A DNA stretch of 64,000 nt from the NCBI RefSeq assembly GCF_002086815.1, contig NZ_MVID01000001.1, forward strand, positions 62,001 through 126,000. The letters are read 5' to 3'. The DNA comes from Mycolicibacterium parafortuitum. Its GTDB lineage: Bacteria > Actinomycetota > Actinomycetes > Mycobacteriales > Mycobacteriaceae. The notes below the pieces were generated by a model that worked only from the letters and a program-made list of their open reading frames with translations, made no database searches and was not told the origin of the DNA. Positions 41,033 through 49,942 of the stretch are shown here, piece by piece. Position 1 is the stretch's first letter; the number at the start of each line of letters is the position of its first letter. The position numbers and the translations under genes are program-made.

Positions 41033-42241
41033 CTATTTCAGTTCGGCCGAGGACAGCCCCAGCAGTCGGCGCGCGACGACGAGCTGCTGGATCTGCTGGG
41101 TGCCCTCGAAGATGTCGAGGATCTTCGAGTCACGTGCCCACTTCTCCAGCAGCGTCTGCTCCGAATACCCGGTGGTTCCGGCCATTTCGACGGCCTTCAA
41201 CGTGATGTCGCTGCCGACCCGCGCGGCCTTGGCCTTGCCCATCGACGCTTCCTTGGAGTTCGGGATCCGGTTGTCGGCCTGCCACGCGGAGCGCACGGTC
41301 AGCAGGTAACCCGCCTCCCAGTCGGCTTCCATCCGGAGGAACTCGGCCGCGGCGGCGCTCTGGGCGTGCGCGGGCTTGTCGTAGTCGATCTCGATGCCGG
41401 CGTCGGTGAGGATCTTGCGGAGCTCTTCCAGCGCGGCCCGGGCCACGCCGACGGCCATCGCGGCGACCACCGGGCGGGTCGCGTCGAAGGTCTCCATGAC
41501 CCCGGCGAAGCCCTTCTCCACCTCGATGTCCGGGCTGCCCAGCAGGTTGTCCTTCGGGATGCGCGCGTTGTCGAACCGGATCACCGCGGTGTCGGAGGCC
41601 TTGATGCCGAGCTTGTGCTCGAGGCGCTCGACGGTGACGCCGGGATGTTCCCGCGGGACGATGAACGACTTGATCGCCGCGCGTCCCTTGGACTTGTCGA
41701 GCGTCGCCCACACCACGATGTGGCTCGCGCGCGAGCCTGCGGTCACGAAGATCTTCTCGCCGTTGATGACGTACTCGTCGCCGTCGAGGGTCGCGGTGGT
41801 CGACACCGCCGCCGAGTCGGAGCCGAAGCTCGGCTCGGTGATGGCCATCGCCGCCCACACCTTGCCGAGTCGCTCGAGCTGTTCCTCGGTGGCGACCCCG
41901 GAGATCGCCGCGTTGCCCAGCCCCTGATACGGCACCGACAACAGCAGGGCGACGTCACCCCAGCTGACCTCGAGTGCGTTGAGCAACGCCGACATGTTGG
42001 CGCCGTTGACGTTCTCTTTCGGGCCGTCCCCGGCCCGGAACGCGTCGGTGCCGGCGAACGAGATCGTCTTGGCGTCCGTGATGCCCTCGAACAGCGCGGC
42101 CAGCGTGTCGAGTTCGACGGGGTAGGCGTGCTCGGCGAGGTCGTACTTGCGCGAGATCGGCCGCAGCATCTCGGCGGCACCCTGGTGGCCCTTCTCGATG
42201 ACCGCCTGCAGCTTCTTCGGCATTTCCAAGTTGATAGCCAT
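41033..42241 (-). CDS. fadE23: Acyl-CoA dehydrogenase FadE23-like
   Basis: A 402-aa acyl-CoA dehydrogenase with a complete catalytic C-terminus: ILDIFEGTQQIQQLVVAR carries the Glu general base. The FAD region is MAITEPSFGSDSAA. It follows fadE24 by 15 bases, matching the fadE24-fadE23 arrangement in M. tuberculosis (Rv3139-Rv3140). From memory, such adjacent FadE pairs form alpha2-beta2 heterotetramers in which one partner supplies most of the catalytic residues. This one carries the base. Confidence 0.88.
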   Translation of the reverse strand: MAINLEMPKKLQAVIEKGHQGAAEMLRPISRKYDLAEHAYPVELDTLAALFEGITDAKTISFAGTDAFRAGDGPKENVNGANMSALLNALEVSWGDVALLLSVPYQGLGNAAISGVATEEQLERLGKVWAAMAITEPSFGSDSAAVSTTATLDGDEYVINGEKIFVTAGSRASHIVVWATLDKSKGRAAIKSFIVPREHPGVTVERLEHKLGIKASDTAVIRFDNARIPKDNLLGSPDIEVEKGFAGVMETFDATRPVVAAMAVGVARAALEELRKILTDAGIEIDYDKPAHAQSAAAAEFLRMEADWEAGYLLTVRSAWQADNRIPNSKEASMGKAKAARVGSDITLKAVEMAGTTGYSEQTLLEKWARDSKILDIFEGTQQIQQLVVARRLLGLSSAELK

Positions 42242-42256
42242 GTCCGAAAGACCTTC

Positions 42257-43639
42257 CTAGAGAACGACGACACCCTCGGCGACGCCGATGGCCCGCAGAT
42301 CGCGGTACCAGCGCTCGACCGGGTGTTCCTTGGTGTAGCCGTGGCCGCCGAGCAGCTGCACGCCGTCGAGACCGATCTGCATGCCCTTGTCGGTGCCCAG
42401 CTTCTTGGCCAGCGCGGCCTCGCGCGCGAACGACAGCCCCTGCTCGGCGCGGGCGGCGCCGCGCCAGGTGATCAAGCGCAGGCCGTCGAGTTCGATGGCC
42501 ATGTTGGCCGCCATGAACGCCACCGACTGCCGGTGCGCGATGGGTTCGCCGAACGCGGTGCGCTCCTTGATGTACGGGATGACGTAGTCGAGCATCGCGT
42601 GCGAGGTGCCCACCGCCAGCGCGGCCCAGCCGAGCCGGGACAGCGCGATGGCCTCCGAATAGTTCTGGGCGTGCTCGGCGTCGGAGACGTCCTCGCCGAG
42701 CCGTGCGCTCAGCGGGACGGTGACGTTGTGGAATTCGACCTTGCCCAGCGCGGCCGCGCGGATGCCCATGCTGGGATCCGCGGTGATCGTCACGCCCGAG
42801 GTCGACGCTTCGACGACGAACAGCGTGGGCCTGCCGTTGAGTTGCGCGCCGACGATGAACATCTCGGCATCGGCGGCCGCGGGCACCAGCGACTTCACGC
42901 CGTCGAGGCGGTACCCGCTGGGGGTGCGGACCGCGGTCGTCTTGAGCATCGTCGGATCGAACAGCGGATGCGGTTCGGCGATCGCGACGCTGGCCTGCGG
43001 GACGTGTTCGCCGGCGAACTCGCCGAGATAGGTCGCCTGCTGGTCGGCGCTGCCCCAGTGGGTCAGCGCAGACGCGACGCCGGCGGGCGCGAGGATCGGC
43101 AGCGCGAGCCCCATATCGCCGTACGCCAGCGCCTCGGCGACGAGTGCGTTGGTCACGGTGGCGCGATGCTCGGCGATGCCGTCGAAATCCTCGGGAACGT
43201 TGATCGCGGTGATGCCGAGTTCGGCGGCCTTCGTGATGAGATCCGCCGGATAGGTCGCCGCGGCGTCGGCGTCGTGGGCGGCGGGCCGCAGCACCTCCTC
43301 GGCGAACTCGCTGACCGTCTCGACGATCATCTTCTGGTCGTCGTCGGGGGTCAGGTCGAAGTAGTCCGCGCCGCTCGACTTGAGCCGGACCGGGGCCTTG
43401 CCGAGGCCCTGGACCCGCTTGAACTGACGAGTCGCGGCCCCGGCCGCGGAGAACGCGTGCTTGACGCCGTACTTGATCCCGCGGTTGAGCGGATCGCGCA
43501 GGTTGTGCTTGTCCAGAAACTCCTGCCCGACGAGCGGGGTGAGCAGCGCGATCCCGATGTCGACGGCGGTACGACGATGTTTGTGGAGGCCGACGGCGCT
43601 CTCGCGGTCGGTCCGTTTGGACGGACTGGTGTTCGTCAT
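42257..43639 (-). CDS. fadE24: Acyl-CoA dehydrogenase FadE24-like
   Basis: A 460-aa acyl-CoA dehydrogenase-fold protein with an unusual N-terminal extension of about 90 residues before the dehydrogenase core begins (YFDLTPDDDQKMIVETV). The C-terminal end RAIGVAEGVVVL stops where other FadEs carry the EGTxxIQ helix, so it is the partner lacking the general base and would depend on FadE23. ATG 43639 is used; a TTG at 43645 adds two residues. A 25-bp tandem repeat lies 43-92 bases upstream. Confidence 0.87.
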   Translation of the reverse strand: MTNTSPSKRTDRESAVGLHKHRRTAVDIGIALLTPLVGQEFLDKHNLRDPLNRGIKYGVKHAFSAAGAATRQFKRVQGLGKAPVRLKSSGADYFDLTPDDDQKMIVETVSEFAEEVLRPAAHDADAAATYPADLITKAAELGITAINVPEDFDGIAEHRATVTNALVAEALAYGDMGLALPILAPAGVASALTHWGSADQQATYLGEFAGEHVPQASVAIAEPHPLFDPTMLKTTAVRTPSGYRLDGVKSLVPAAADAEMFIVGAQLNGRPTLFVVEASTSGVTITADPSMGIRAAALGKVEFHNVTVPLSARLGEDVSDAEHAQNYSEAIALSRLGWAALAVGTSHAMLDYVIPYIKERTAFGEPIAHRQSVAFMAANMAIELDGLRLITWRGAARAEQGLSFAREAALAKKLGTDKGMQIGLDGVQLLGGHGYTKEHPVERWYRDLRAIGVAEGVVVL

Positions 43640-43681
43640 TGTCAACGGCCCTCGTGTGAGTCGGTGATGCGCGATCGCGCA

Positions 43682-43731
43682 ACTGACTCCAGAGTAAGGT
43701 AACCGAACTGACTGATGAGTAAGGTAGCCGG
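43682..43731. repeat. 25-bp tandem direct repeat upstream of fadE24
   Basis: Two adjacent 25-base units (43682-43706 and 43707-43731) match at 20 positions, sharing ACTGACT and GAGTAAGGTA. A third partial match (TTACCGAACTCAC) follows at about 43737. A two-turn period upstream of a promoter is the expected arrangement for a regulator that binds direct repeats on one face of the helix. Confidence 0.65.
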
Positions 43732-43765
43732 TTCTGTTACCGAACTCACAGGTCGGGGGCGGCAG

Positions 43766-44545
43766 TCAGTCGGCCAGCGCGGCCAGCACGGCGTCGTGCA
43801 GCAGTCCGTTGGTGGCCACCGCGCTTCCGCCGTGCGGGCCCACGTTGTTCGACAGGTCCGTGAACCGGCCGCCGGCCTCGCGAACCAGGATGTCGAGCGG
43901 CGCGAGGTCCCAGAGCTTCACCTCCGGCTCCACGGCCACGTCCACCGCGCCTTCGGCGACCAGACAGTAGGACCAGAAGTCGCCGTAGCCCCGGACCCGC
44001 CACACCGCGTCGAGCAACTCCACGAACCGAGGCCGCTTGTCGTCCCAGCCGGTCGTCAGATCCGAGTACGACAGGCTTGCCGAGTCCAGATCGCTGACAC
44101 CGGACACCGAGATCTGCCGCGTGCTGGTCCCGAACGATGTGAACGCGCCCTGCCCGTCTCCGGCCCACCAGCGCCGGCCGAGCGCCGGTGCGCTGACCAC
44201 GCCGACCACCGGGACACCGTCGTCGAGCAGCGCGATCAACGTCGACCACACCGGCACGCCGCGGACGAAGTTCTTGGTGCCGTCGATCGGATCGAGGACC
44301 CATTGCCTGCCGGTGAACTCCTTGGTGCCGCCGAACTCCTCGCCGAAGACCGAGTCCTTGGGACGGTGTTCGGACAGCTGCGCACGCAGCAGCTTCTCGG
44401 TGTCCAGATCGGCGTCGGTGGCCGGGGTCAGATCCGGTTTCGTCTCCACCCGAAGGTCGACAGCGCCGAAGCGGTTCATGGTCAACACGTCGGCCTGATC
44501 GGCCAGTCGGAGCGCGAGGGCGACGTCGTCGGCGATGGTGCTCAT
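43766..44545 (-). CDS. hisN: Inositol-monophosphatase-family phosphatase, HisN
   Basis: A 259-aa metal-dependent phosphatase. The metal-site motifs are [18 protein letters not shown] and [15 protein letters not shown]. In mycobacteria the gene at this synteny (Rv3137, next to fadE24) encodes histidinol-phosphate phosphatase HisN. ATG 44545 (MSTIADD) is chosen; the longer open reading to 44668 overlaps the divergent gene. It lies in the same direction as fadE24. Confidence 0.85.
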   Translation of the reverse strand: MSTIADDVALALRLADQADVLTMNRFGAVDLRVETKPDLTPATDADLDTEKLLRAQLSEHRPKDSVFGEEFGGTKEFTGRQWVLDPIDGTKNFVRGVPVWSTLIALLDDGVPVVGVVSAPALGRRWWAGDGQGAFTSFGTSTRQISVSGVSDLDSASLSYSDLTTGWDDKRPRFVELLDAVWRVRGYGDFWSYCLVAEGAVDVAVEPEVKLWDLAPLDILVREAGGRFTDLSNNVGPHGGSAVATNGLLHDAVLAALAD

Positions 44546-44568
44546 AAGCGCATGCCTACCATGGCCGT

Positions 44569-44937
44569 GTGTTCGAACTCGCGATGATCCTGCTGCTCGT
44601 CGGCGCGCTGGTGCTCCTGGCGCGGCCGCTGCTGCGACGAGGACGGGGAGCCGGCGCCGACTGGGCACCCGGCACCCTGCTGGTCACCGGGGTCAGCCCG
44701 CGTCCCGACGGGGTCAGCGGCGAGCAGTTCGTCACCATCACCGGCGTGATCAACGGACCGACCGTCAACGAGTACACCGTCTACGCGCGGCTCGCCGTCG
44801 ACGTGAACGCCTGGCCGACGATGGGTCAGCTCATCGACGTGATGTACAACCCGCGCAACCCGGAGAAGTGGGCCTTCGGCGCACGTCCCGAGCCGATGCC
44901 GCCGGCCGATCCGCCGCCGCCCCCGCCGTACAGCTGA
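44569..44937 (+). CDS. Hypothetical membrane-anchored protein
   Basis: A 122-aa protein. A hydrophobic N-terminal helix ([19 protein letters not shown]) is followed by basic residues and a small beta-rich domain ([21 protein letters not shown]), then a Pro-rich tail ([12 protein letters not shown]). It is probably a single-pass protein with the domain in the cytoplasm by the positive-inside rule. I do not recognise the family with confidence. GTG 44569 is divergent from hisN by 23 bases. Its stop codon lies inside the first copy of a 44-bp repeat. Confidence 0.7.
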   Translation: MFELAMILLLVGALVLLARPLLRRGRGAGADWAPGTLLVTGVSPRPDGVSGEQFVTITGVINGPTVNEYTVYARLAVDVNAWPTMGQLIDVMYNPRNPEKWAFGARPEPMPPADPPPPPPYS

Positions 44938-45035
44938 CTCCTCACGGGCTCGTTCCTCGCCCGCTCGTCGTCAGCCGTGTTGAATGGGCCGACTCCTCAC
45001 GGGCTCGTTCCTCGCCCGCTTCGTCGTCAGCCGTG
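44936..45035. repeat. Pair of 44-bp direct repeats between convergent genes
   Basis: Units at 44936-44979 and 44991-45035 are identical except for one inserted T, separated by an 11-base spacer. Each contains the hairpin CGGGC-tcgttcctc-GCCCG. The first copy overlaps the stop codon of the upstream gene and the second overlaps the fprA stop, so both genes end in repeat sequence. A bidirectional terminator or a mobile intergenic repeat are both possible. Confidence 0.75.
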
Positions 45036-46403
45036 CCCGATCCGGAGCAGGTCCGCCACGCTCGTCAACTTCACCCGCGGCCGGCCCGATCCCTGACCGC
45101 TGGTGCGTTCGTGCGCGTCGATCAGCTTCCAGTGCTCGGTCGTCACCAGCTTGGGCTGGCGTTCCAGTAGCCAGCGCTCCACCTGCTCCAGATGGTTGTC
45201 ACCGAACTCGGCGACCTCGCCGGCGCTGAGATCCGCCAGCAGCGTCTCGACCGTGTCCGCCGAGTCTTTCTTGTTGCTGCCGATCACGCCGGTGGGTCCG
45301 CGTTTGATCCAGCCCACGACGTACTCGTTGCGGCTGCCTTCGACCCGGCCGTCGGTGTGCGGGATCGTCCCGGAGCGCTCGTCGAACGGCAGCCCGGGCG
45401 TCGGCAGGCCGCGGTAGCCGACGGCGCGCACCACCAGCTGCGCGGGCACCTCCTCGCGCTCGCCGGTGTCCTTGGCGCTGACCCGGCCGTCGGCGTCCTG
45501 GACCAACTCGTTGCGGCCCAGCACGATCGATTCGACCTTGCCGTCGCCCTTGATCTCGATCGGCGAGGTGCAGAACCGGAACACGATCCGCCGGCGCGCG
45601 CCCTTGGGGGTGGTCTCGGCGTACCCCCGCAACACCTTGATGTTGTTGCGGACCGTCTTGCCCGCCGCCTCGAGATCCTCCTCGGTGATGTCGGCGAAGT
45701 CCGCCGGGTCGACGATCACGTCGACGTCGCCGAGGGCCTCCAAGTCGCCGAGTTCACGCAGTTCAAGGGTGGTGAACGGGGCCTGCAGCGGCCCGCGCCT
45801 GCCGATGAGCAGCACTTCCTCCACGCCGCGGGACCGCAGCGACTCCAGCGCATGGTCGGCGATATCGGTCTCGCCGAGGATGTCCGGATCGCTGACCAGG
45901 ATGCGCGCCACATCGATGGCGACGTTGCCGTTGCCGACCACCACCGCGCGGCCGCCGGAGACATCCGGCGACATCTCCTCGAAGTGCGGATGCGCGTTGT
46001 ACCACCCGACGAAGTCGACGGCGGCCACGCTGCCCGGCAGATCCTCGCCCGGGATGCCGAGCGCGCGATCGGACTGCGCGCCGATCGCGTAGACCACCGC
46101 GTCGTAGCGCTCGGCCAGTTCGTCCGGGTGCACATGGTCTCCGACGACGAGGTTGCCGAAGAACCGGAATCGCGGGTCGAGCGCGATCTTGTCGAACTGG
46201 GCGCTGATGGATTTGATCTTCGGGTGATCGGGGGCGACGCCGGAGCGCACCAGCCCCCATGGGGTGGGCAGCATCTCCAGCATGTCGACGCGCACGTCGC
46301 GGTTCTCGCCGGAGGCACCGTGTTTCAACAATGAGGCGGCGGCGAAGAACCCGGAGGGTCCCGAGCCGACGATGGCCACGTAGTACGGCCGCAATTCGGG
46401 CAT
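45027..46403 (-). CDS. fprA: NADPH-ferredoxin reductase FprA
   Basis: A 458-aa adrenodoxin-reductase-like flavoenzyme passing electrons from NADPH to ferredoxin. The N-terminal FAD motif is VAIVGSGPSGFFAAA, the NADPH motif is VVGNGNVAIDVARIL, and the APDHPKIK and IGSNKKDSADTV segments are characteristic. Length agrees with the M. tuberculosis protein (456 aa). ATG 46403 begins MPELRPYY; the longer reading to 46493 is unlikely. It is divergent from prfB across 188 bases. The stop lies in a repeat unit. Confidence 0.93.
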   Translation of the reverse strand: MPELRPYYVAIVGSGPSGFFAAASLLKHGASGENRDVRVDMLEMLPTPWGLVRSGVAPDHPKIKSISAQFDKIALDPRFRFFGNLVVGDHVHPDELAERYDAVVYAIGAQSDRALGIPGEDLPGSVAAVDFVGWYNAHPHFEEMSPDVSGGRAVVVGNGNVAIDVARILVSDPDILGETDIADHALESLRSRGVEEVLLIGRRGPLQAPFTTLELRELGDLEALGDVDVIVDPADFADITEEDLEAAGKTVRNNIKVLRGYAETTPKGARRRIVFRFCTSPIEIKGDGKVESIVLGRNELVQDADGRVSAKDTGEREEVPAQLVVRAVGYRGLPTPGLPFDERSGTIPHTDGRVEGSRNEYVVGWIKRGPTGVIGSNKKDSADTVETLLADLSAGEVAEFGDNHLEQVERWLLERQPKLVTTEHWKLIDAHERTSGQGSGRPRVKLTSVADLLRIGHG

Positions 46404-46577
46404 GCACACGCTTTCTGTCGCTGCCCGGGCGCGCGCAGAGGGGCTGTCGCGACGCGGCCGGGCGAGGGTCCAAACCCGACTGTAGAACGCCAAGATCGAC
46501 CTCGACGGGATTCTGGGACGGCGGGTGCGAAATGTCCAGGTCCGGGCATCGACAGCCAGCAGCGTCGCCGGAGTGAG

Positions 46578-46583
46578 TAACCT
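46578..46583 (+). promoter_or_regulatory. -10 box for a leaderless prfB transcript
   Basis: TAACCT at 46578-46583 is followed by 8 bases and the GTG start of prfB at 46592, the spacing expected when transcription begins at the first base of the start codon. No ribosome-binding site lies before the GTG. Confidence 0.5.
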
Positions 46584-46591
46584 GTTCTCCC

Positions 46592-47701
46592 GTGGATCCC
46601 GACCGCCAAGCTGACATCGCCGCCCTCGACACGACGCTCACCACTGTGGAGCGCGTCGTTGACGTCGACGGCCTCCGCGGTCGCATCAAACAGCTCGAAA
46701 GCGACGCCTCCGACCCCAACCTGTGGGACGACCAGGCGCGCGCCCAGAAAGTGACCAGCGACCTGTCGCACGCCCAGAACGAGCTGCGCCGTATCGAGGG
46801 TCTGCGCGGCCGGCTCAACGACCTGCCGGTGCTCTACGAACTCGCCGCCGAAGAGGGCGGGCCCGAAGAAGTCGCCGAGGCCGACGCCGAACTGGCCAAG
46901 CTGCGCGAGGACATCGAGGCCATGGAGGTCCGCACCCTGCTGTCGGGCGAGTACGACGAGCGCGAGGCGCTGGTCAACATCCGCTCCGGCGCCGGGGGCG
47001 TGGACGCCGCGGACTGGGCCGAGATGCTGATGCGGATGTACATCCGCTGGGCCGAACAGCACGACTACCCGGTGGAGGTCTACGACACCTCCTACGCCGA
47101 AGAAGCCGGCATCAAGAGCGCCACCTTCGCGGTGCACGCCCCGTTCGCCTACGGCACCCTGTCGGTCGAGCAGGGCACCCACCGGCTGGTGCGGATCAGC
47201 CCGTTCGACAACCAGGGCCGGCGCCAAACCTCGTTCGCCGAGGTCGAGGTGCTTCCGGTCACCGAGACCACCGACCACATCGACATCCCCGAAGGTGACG
47301 TTCGCGTCGACGTCTACCGGTCCAGCGGCCCGGGCGGGCAGTCGGTGAACACCACCGACTCGGCGGTGCGGCTGACCCACATCCCGACCGGGATCGTCGT
47401 CACCTGCCAGAACGAGAAGAGCCAGCTGCAGAACAAGGTCTCCGCGATGCGCGTGCTGCAGGCAAAGCTGCTGGAACGCAAGCGGTTGGAGGAGCGTGCC
47501 GAAATGGACGCGCTCAAGAGTGACGGCGGCAGTTCCTGGGGTAACCAGATGCGGTCCTACGTCCTGCACCCCTATCAGATGGTCAAGGATCTGCGCACCG
47601 AGTACGAGGTCGGAAACCCAGCCGCCGTGCTGGACGGCGACATCGACGGGTTCCTGGAGGCAGGGATCAGGTGGCGCAACCAGAAAGCTGACGACGAATA
47701 A
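46592..47701 (+). CDS. prfB: Peptide chain release factor 2
   Basis: A 369-aa class I release factor recognising UGA and UAA. The stop-codon-recognition tripeptide SPF is at residues 203-205, and the peptidyl-hydrolysis GGQ is at 248-250. There is no in-frame UGA near codon 25 and no frameshift element, so expression is not self-controlled by the programmed +1 frameshift of many bacteria. GTG 46592 looks leaderless. It heads a plus-strand set running through the channel gene, Rv3103c-like, ftsE, ftsX and smpB. Confidence 0.96.
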   Translation: MDPDRQADIAALDTTLTTVERVVDVDGLRGRIKQLESDASDPNLWDDQARAQKVTSDLSHAQNELRRIEGLRGRLNDLPVLYELAAEEGGPEEVAEADAELAKLREDIEAMEVRTLLSGEYDEREALVNIRSGAGGVDAADWAEMLMRMYIRWAEQHDYPVEVYDTSYAEEAGIKSATFAVHAPFAYGTLSVEQGTHRLVRISPFDNQGRRQTSFAEVEVLPVTETTDHIDIPEGDVRVDVYRSSGPGGQSVNTTDSAVRLTHIPTGIVVTCQNEKSQLQNKVSAMRVLQAKLLERKRLEERAEMDALKSDGGSSWGNQMRSYVLHPYQMVKDLRTEYEVGNPAAVLDGDIDGFLEAGIRWRNQKADDE

Positions 47702-47703
47702 CC

Positions 47704-48678
47704 TTGAACACCACCGTGCTCGCATTCGACCTGGCTTCGCGCTGGCACGGCTTCTGGCGCGGTGACATCGGGGTCTGGATCCTCGACCGCGGTGTCCGGA
47801 TCGCGCTGCTGCTGATCGGCGGCCTGCTCGCGGCCCGGTTCATCAACTGGGCGGCCCAGCGCGTCACGCGCCGCATCGACGCCGAATACCAGGAGAGCGA
47901 CCAGCTGGTGCGCTCCGAGAGCGCCAAGCATCGGCAGGCCGTCGCCTCGGTGATCTCGTGGCTGGCGGTCGCGCTGCTGTTCGTGATGGTCGCGGTGCAG
48001 ATCACCGACATCCTCGCGATACCCATCGGTTCCCTGGTCGCCCCGGCCGCCGTCATCGGCGCCGCGCTCGGTTTCGGTGCGCAACGCCTCGTCCAGGACC
48101 TGCTGTCGGGGTTCTTCATCATCACCGAGAAGCAGTACGGGTTCGGTGACCTCGTCGCGCTCACCGTCTCCGGGATCGCGCTGCCCGCCGAGGGCACCGT
48201 CGAGGACGTCACGTTGCGGGTGACCAAGCTGCGCTCGTCGGAGGGCGAGATGTTCACCATCCCCAACGGCCAGATCGTCAAGACGGTCAACCTATCCAAG
48301 GACTGGGCCCGCGCCGTCATCGACATCCCGGTGCCGACCTCGGCGGACCTCAACGCGGTCAACGACGTGCTGCACGAAGTCGCGAGCAACGCCATCGACG
48401 ACCCGCAGCTGAAGGACCTGCTGCTCGACCCGCCACAGCTGATGGGCGTGGAGAGCATCGAGCTCGACACCGTGAACCTGCGGATGGTGGCCCGCACGCT
48501 GCCGGGCAAGCAGTTCGAGGTGGGCCGCCGGATGCGGGTGCTGGTGGTCCGCGCGCTGCGCGTCGCCGGCATCGTCGCCCCGGGGGAGCTCGCGCCGCCG
48601 GTGGTGGCCGCGATTCCGCATCCCGCCAGGGCCGCCGAGCACGAACCCAAGGGCGAGCGGGCGGAGACCGACGCGTGA
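47704..48678 (+). CDS. MscS-family mechanosensitive channel protein
   Basis: A 324-aa membrane protein. There are three hydrophobic helices in the first 130 residues, the last being the MscS pore-like helix with VIGAALGFGAQRLVQDLLSGF, followed by the beta domain (YGFGDLVAL, GTVEDVTLRVTKLRSSEGEMFTIPNG). It probably opens under membrane tension. TTG 47704 follows the prfB stop by two bases; GTG 47716 is an alternative start. The homolog in M. tuberculosis at this position is Rv3104c. Overlaps the next gene (GTGA). Confidence 0.88.
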   Translation: MNTTVLAFDLASRWHGFWRGDIGVWILDRGVRIALLLIGGLLAARFINWAAQRVTRRIDAEYQESDQLVRSESAKHRQAVASVISWLAVALLFVMVAVQITDILAIPIGSLVAPAAVIGAALGFGAQRLVQDLLSGFFIITEKQYGFGDLVALTVSGIALPAEGTVEDVTLRVTKLRSSEGEMFTIPNGQIVKTVNLSKDWARAVIDIPVPTSADLNAVNDVLHEVASNAIDDPQLKDLLLDPPQLMGVESIELDTVNLRMVARTLPGKQFEVGRRMRVLVVRALRVAGIVAPGELAPPVVAAIPHPARAAEHEPKGERAETDA

Positions 48679-49208
48679 GGTTCTCGTTCAAGAGGGTCGC
48701 CGAGGACCGCGGGTGGCCGAACTATCTCTTCGGCGGACGGATGCGGACCTCCACGGCGGGACTGATCGTGGTGTTCGTCGCACTTTTCTGGGTGAACCAG
48801 AACTATCAGCCCGAGCCGCAGGCGCCGGCCGTCGACCCCGCACAGCAGGTGGTGCCCCCGGGATTCGTGCCCGACCCCAACTACACCTGGGTGCCGCGCA
48901 CCAACGTCCAGACCCGTGTGCCGGAGTACACGACGACCACCCCGCCCACCACGACGACCACGACCACCACGACGACACCCCCGCCGACCACGACTCCGAC
49001 GACGACGTCACCGTCGGACACGACGACCGAGGACACCCCGGGACCGCTGATCCCGTTCGGCCCGTCCACGACCGTCATCGACCCCGACGGGTTCGGGCCG
49101 CAGCCGCCGCAGACCTTCACCCAGGCGCCGGCGGCACCGACGCCGACGACCGTCGCGCCGCCGGGCGAGGTTCCGCCGCCGACGACGCCGACGCCACCGG
49201 CGCCCTAG
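48675..49208 (+). CDS. Thr/Pro-rich single-pass membrane protein
   Basis: A 177-aa protein. An N-terminal basic segment and one hydrophobic helix (AGLIVVFVALFWV) anchor an outside region dominated by Thr and Pro, including a run TTTTPPTTTTTTTTTT, typical of an extended cell-wall-spanning or glycosylated stalk. No catalytic motif. The position beside ftsE matches Rv3103c of M. tuberculosis, also Pro-rich and of unknown function. GTG start with GTGA overlap to the channel gene. The low-complexity DNA is prone to slippage. Confidence 0.75.
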   Translation: MRFSFKRVAEDRGWPNYLFGGRMRTSTAGLIVVFVALFWVNQNYQPEPQAPAVDPAQQVVPPGFVPDPNYTWVPRTNVQTRVPEYTTTTPPTTTTTTTTTTPPPTTTPTTTSPSDTTTEDTPGPLIPFGPSTTVIDPDGFGPQPPQTFTQAPAAPTPTTVAPPGEVPPPTTPTPPAP

Positions 49209-49235
49209 TGCCGGGGCGATAACACGTTGCACCGC

Positions 49236-49241
49236 TACACT
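49236..49241 (+). promoter_or_regulatory. -10 box for a leaderless ftsE transcript
   Basis: TACACT at 49236-49241, then 8 bases, then GTG 49250. The arrangement matches the prfB start and suggests a second internal promoter producing a leaderless ftsE-ftsX-smpB transcript. No -35 match. Confidence 0.45.
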
Positions 49242-49249
49242 GGCGTGCC

Positions 49250-49942
49250 GTGATGATCACCCTCGACCGTGTGTCAAAGCAGTACAAGTCGTCCGCCCGC
49301 CCGGCGCTCGACAACGTCTCGGTCAAAATCGACAAGGGTGAGTTCGTCTTTCTCATCGGGCCGTCGGGTTCCGGCAAATCCACGTTCATGCGGCTGCTAC
49401 TCGCCGAGGAGCACCCGTCGTCCGGGGACATCCGCGTCTCCAAGTTTCATGTGAACAAGCTGTCCGGCCGGCACATCCCCGGTCTGCGGCAGGTCATCGG
49501 ATGCGTGTTCCAGGACTTCCGGCTGCTGCAGCAGAAGACGGTGTTCGAGAACGTGGCCTTCGCGCTGGAGGTCATCGGCAAGCGGGCCGACACGATCAAC
49601 CGCGTCGTGCCCGACGTGCTCGAGATGGTCGGCCTGTCCGGTAAAGCCAACCGGCTGCCCGCCGAGCTGTCCGGCGGCGAGCAGCAGCGCGTCGCGATCG
49701 CGCGGGCATTCGTGAACCGGCCGCTGGTGCTGCTGGCCGACGAGCCCACCGGCAACCTGGACCCCGACACCAGCAAGGACATCATGGACCTGCTCGAGCG
49801 GATCAACCGCACGGGCACCACGGTGGTCATGGCCACCCACGACCACCACATCGTCGACTCGATGCGCCAACGGGTCGTCGAACTCGAACTCGGCCGCCTG
49901 ATTCGCGACGAACAGCGCGGCGTCTACGGAATGGATCGCTAA
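49250..49942 (+). CDS. ftsE: Cell division ATP-binding protein FtsE
   Basis: A 230-aa ABC-type ATPase working with FtsX to activate peptidoglycan hydrolases (RipC in mycobacteria) during division. Walker A is GPSGSGKST, the signature is LSGGEQQR, Walker B is VLLADEP followed by TGNLD, and the H-loop is ATHDHH. GTG 49250 (leaderless) or ATG 49253. ftsX begins at the next base after the stop. Confidence 0.97.
   Translation: MMITLDRVSKQYKSSARPALDNVSVKIDKGEFVFLIGPSGSGKSTFMRLLLAEEHPSSGDIRVSKFHVNKLSGRHIPGLRQVIGCVFQDFRLLQQKTVFENVAFALEVIGKRADTINRVVPDVLEMVGLSGKANRLPAELSGGEQQRVAIARAFVNRPLVLLADEPTGNLDPDTSKDIMDLLERINRTGTTVVMATHDHHIVDSMRQRVVELELGRLIRDEQRGVYGMDR

Noticed and set aside
40691..43702. 1003-codon plus-strand open reading
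   Set aside because: Lies antisense to the amidohydrolase, fadE23 and fadE24 genes, which have unambiguous family motifs; no domain visible in the antisense translation.
46592..46700. Programmed frameshift site in prfB
   Set aside because: The frame is open from GTG 46592 with no in-frame TGA and no CTTTGA slippery sequence.
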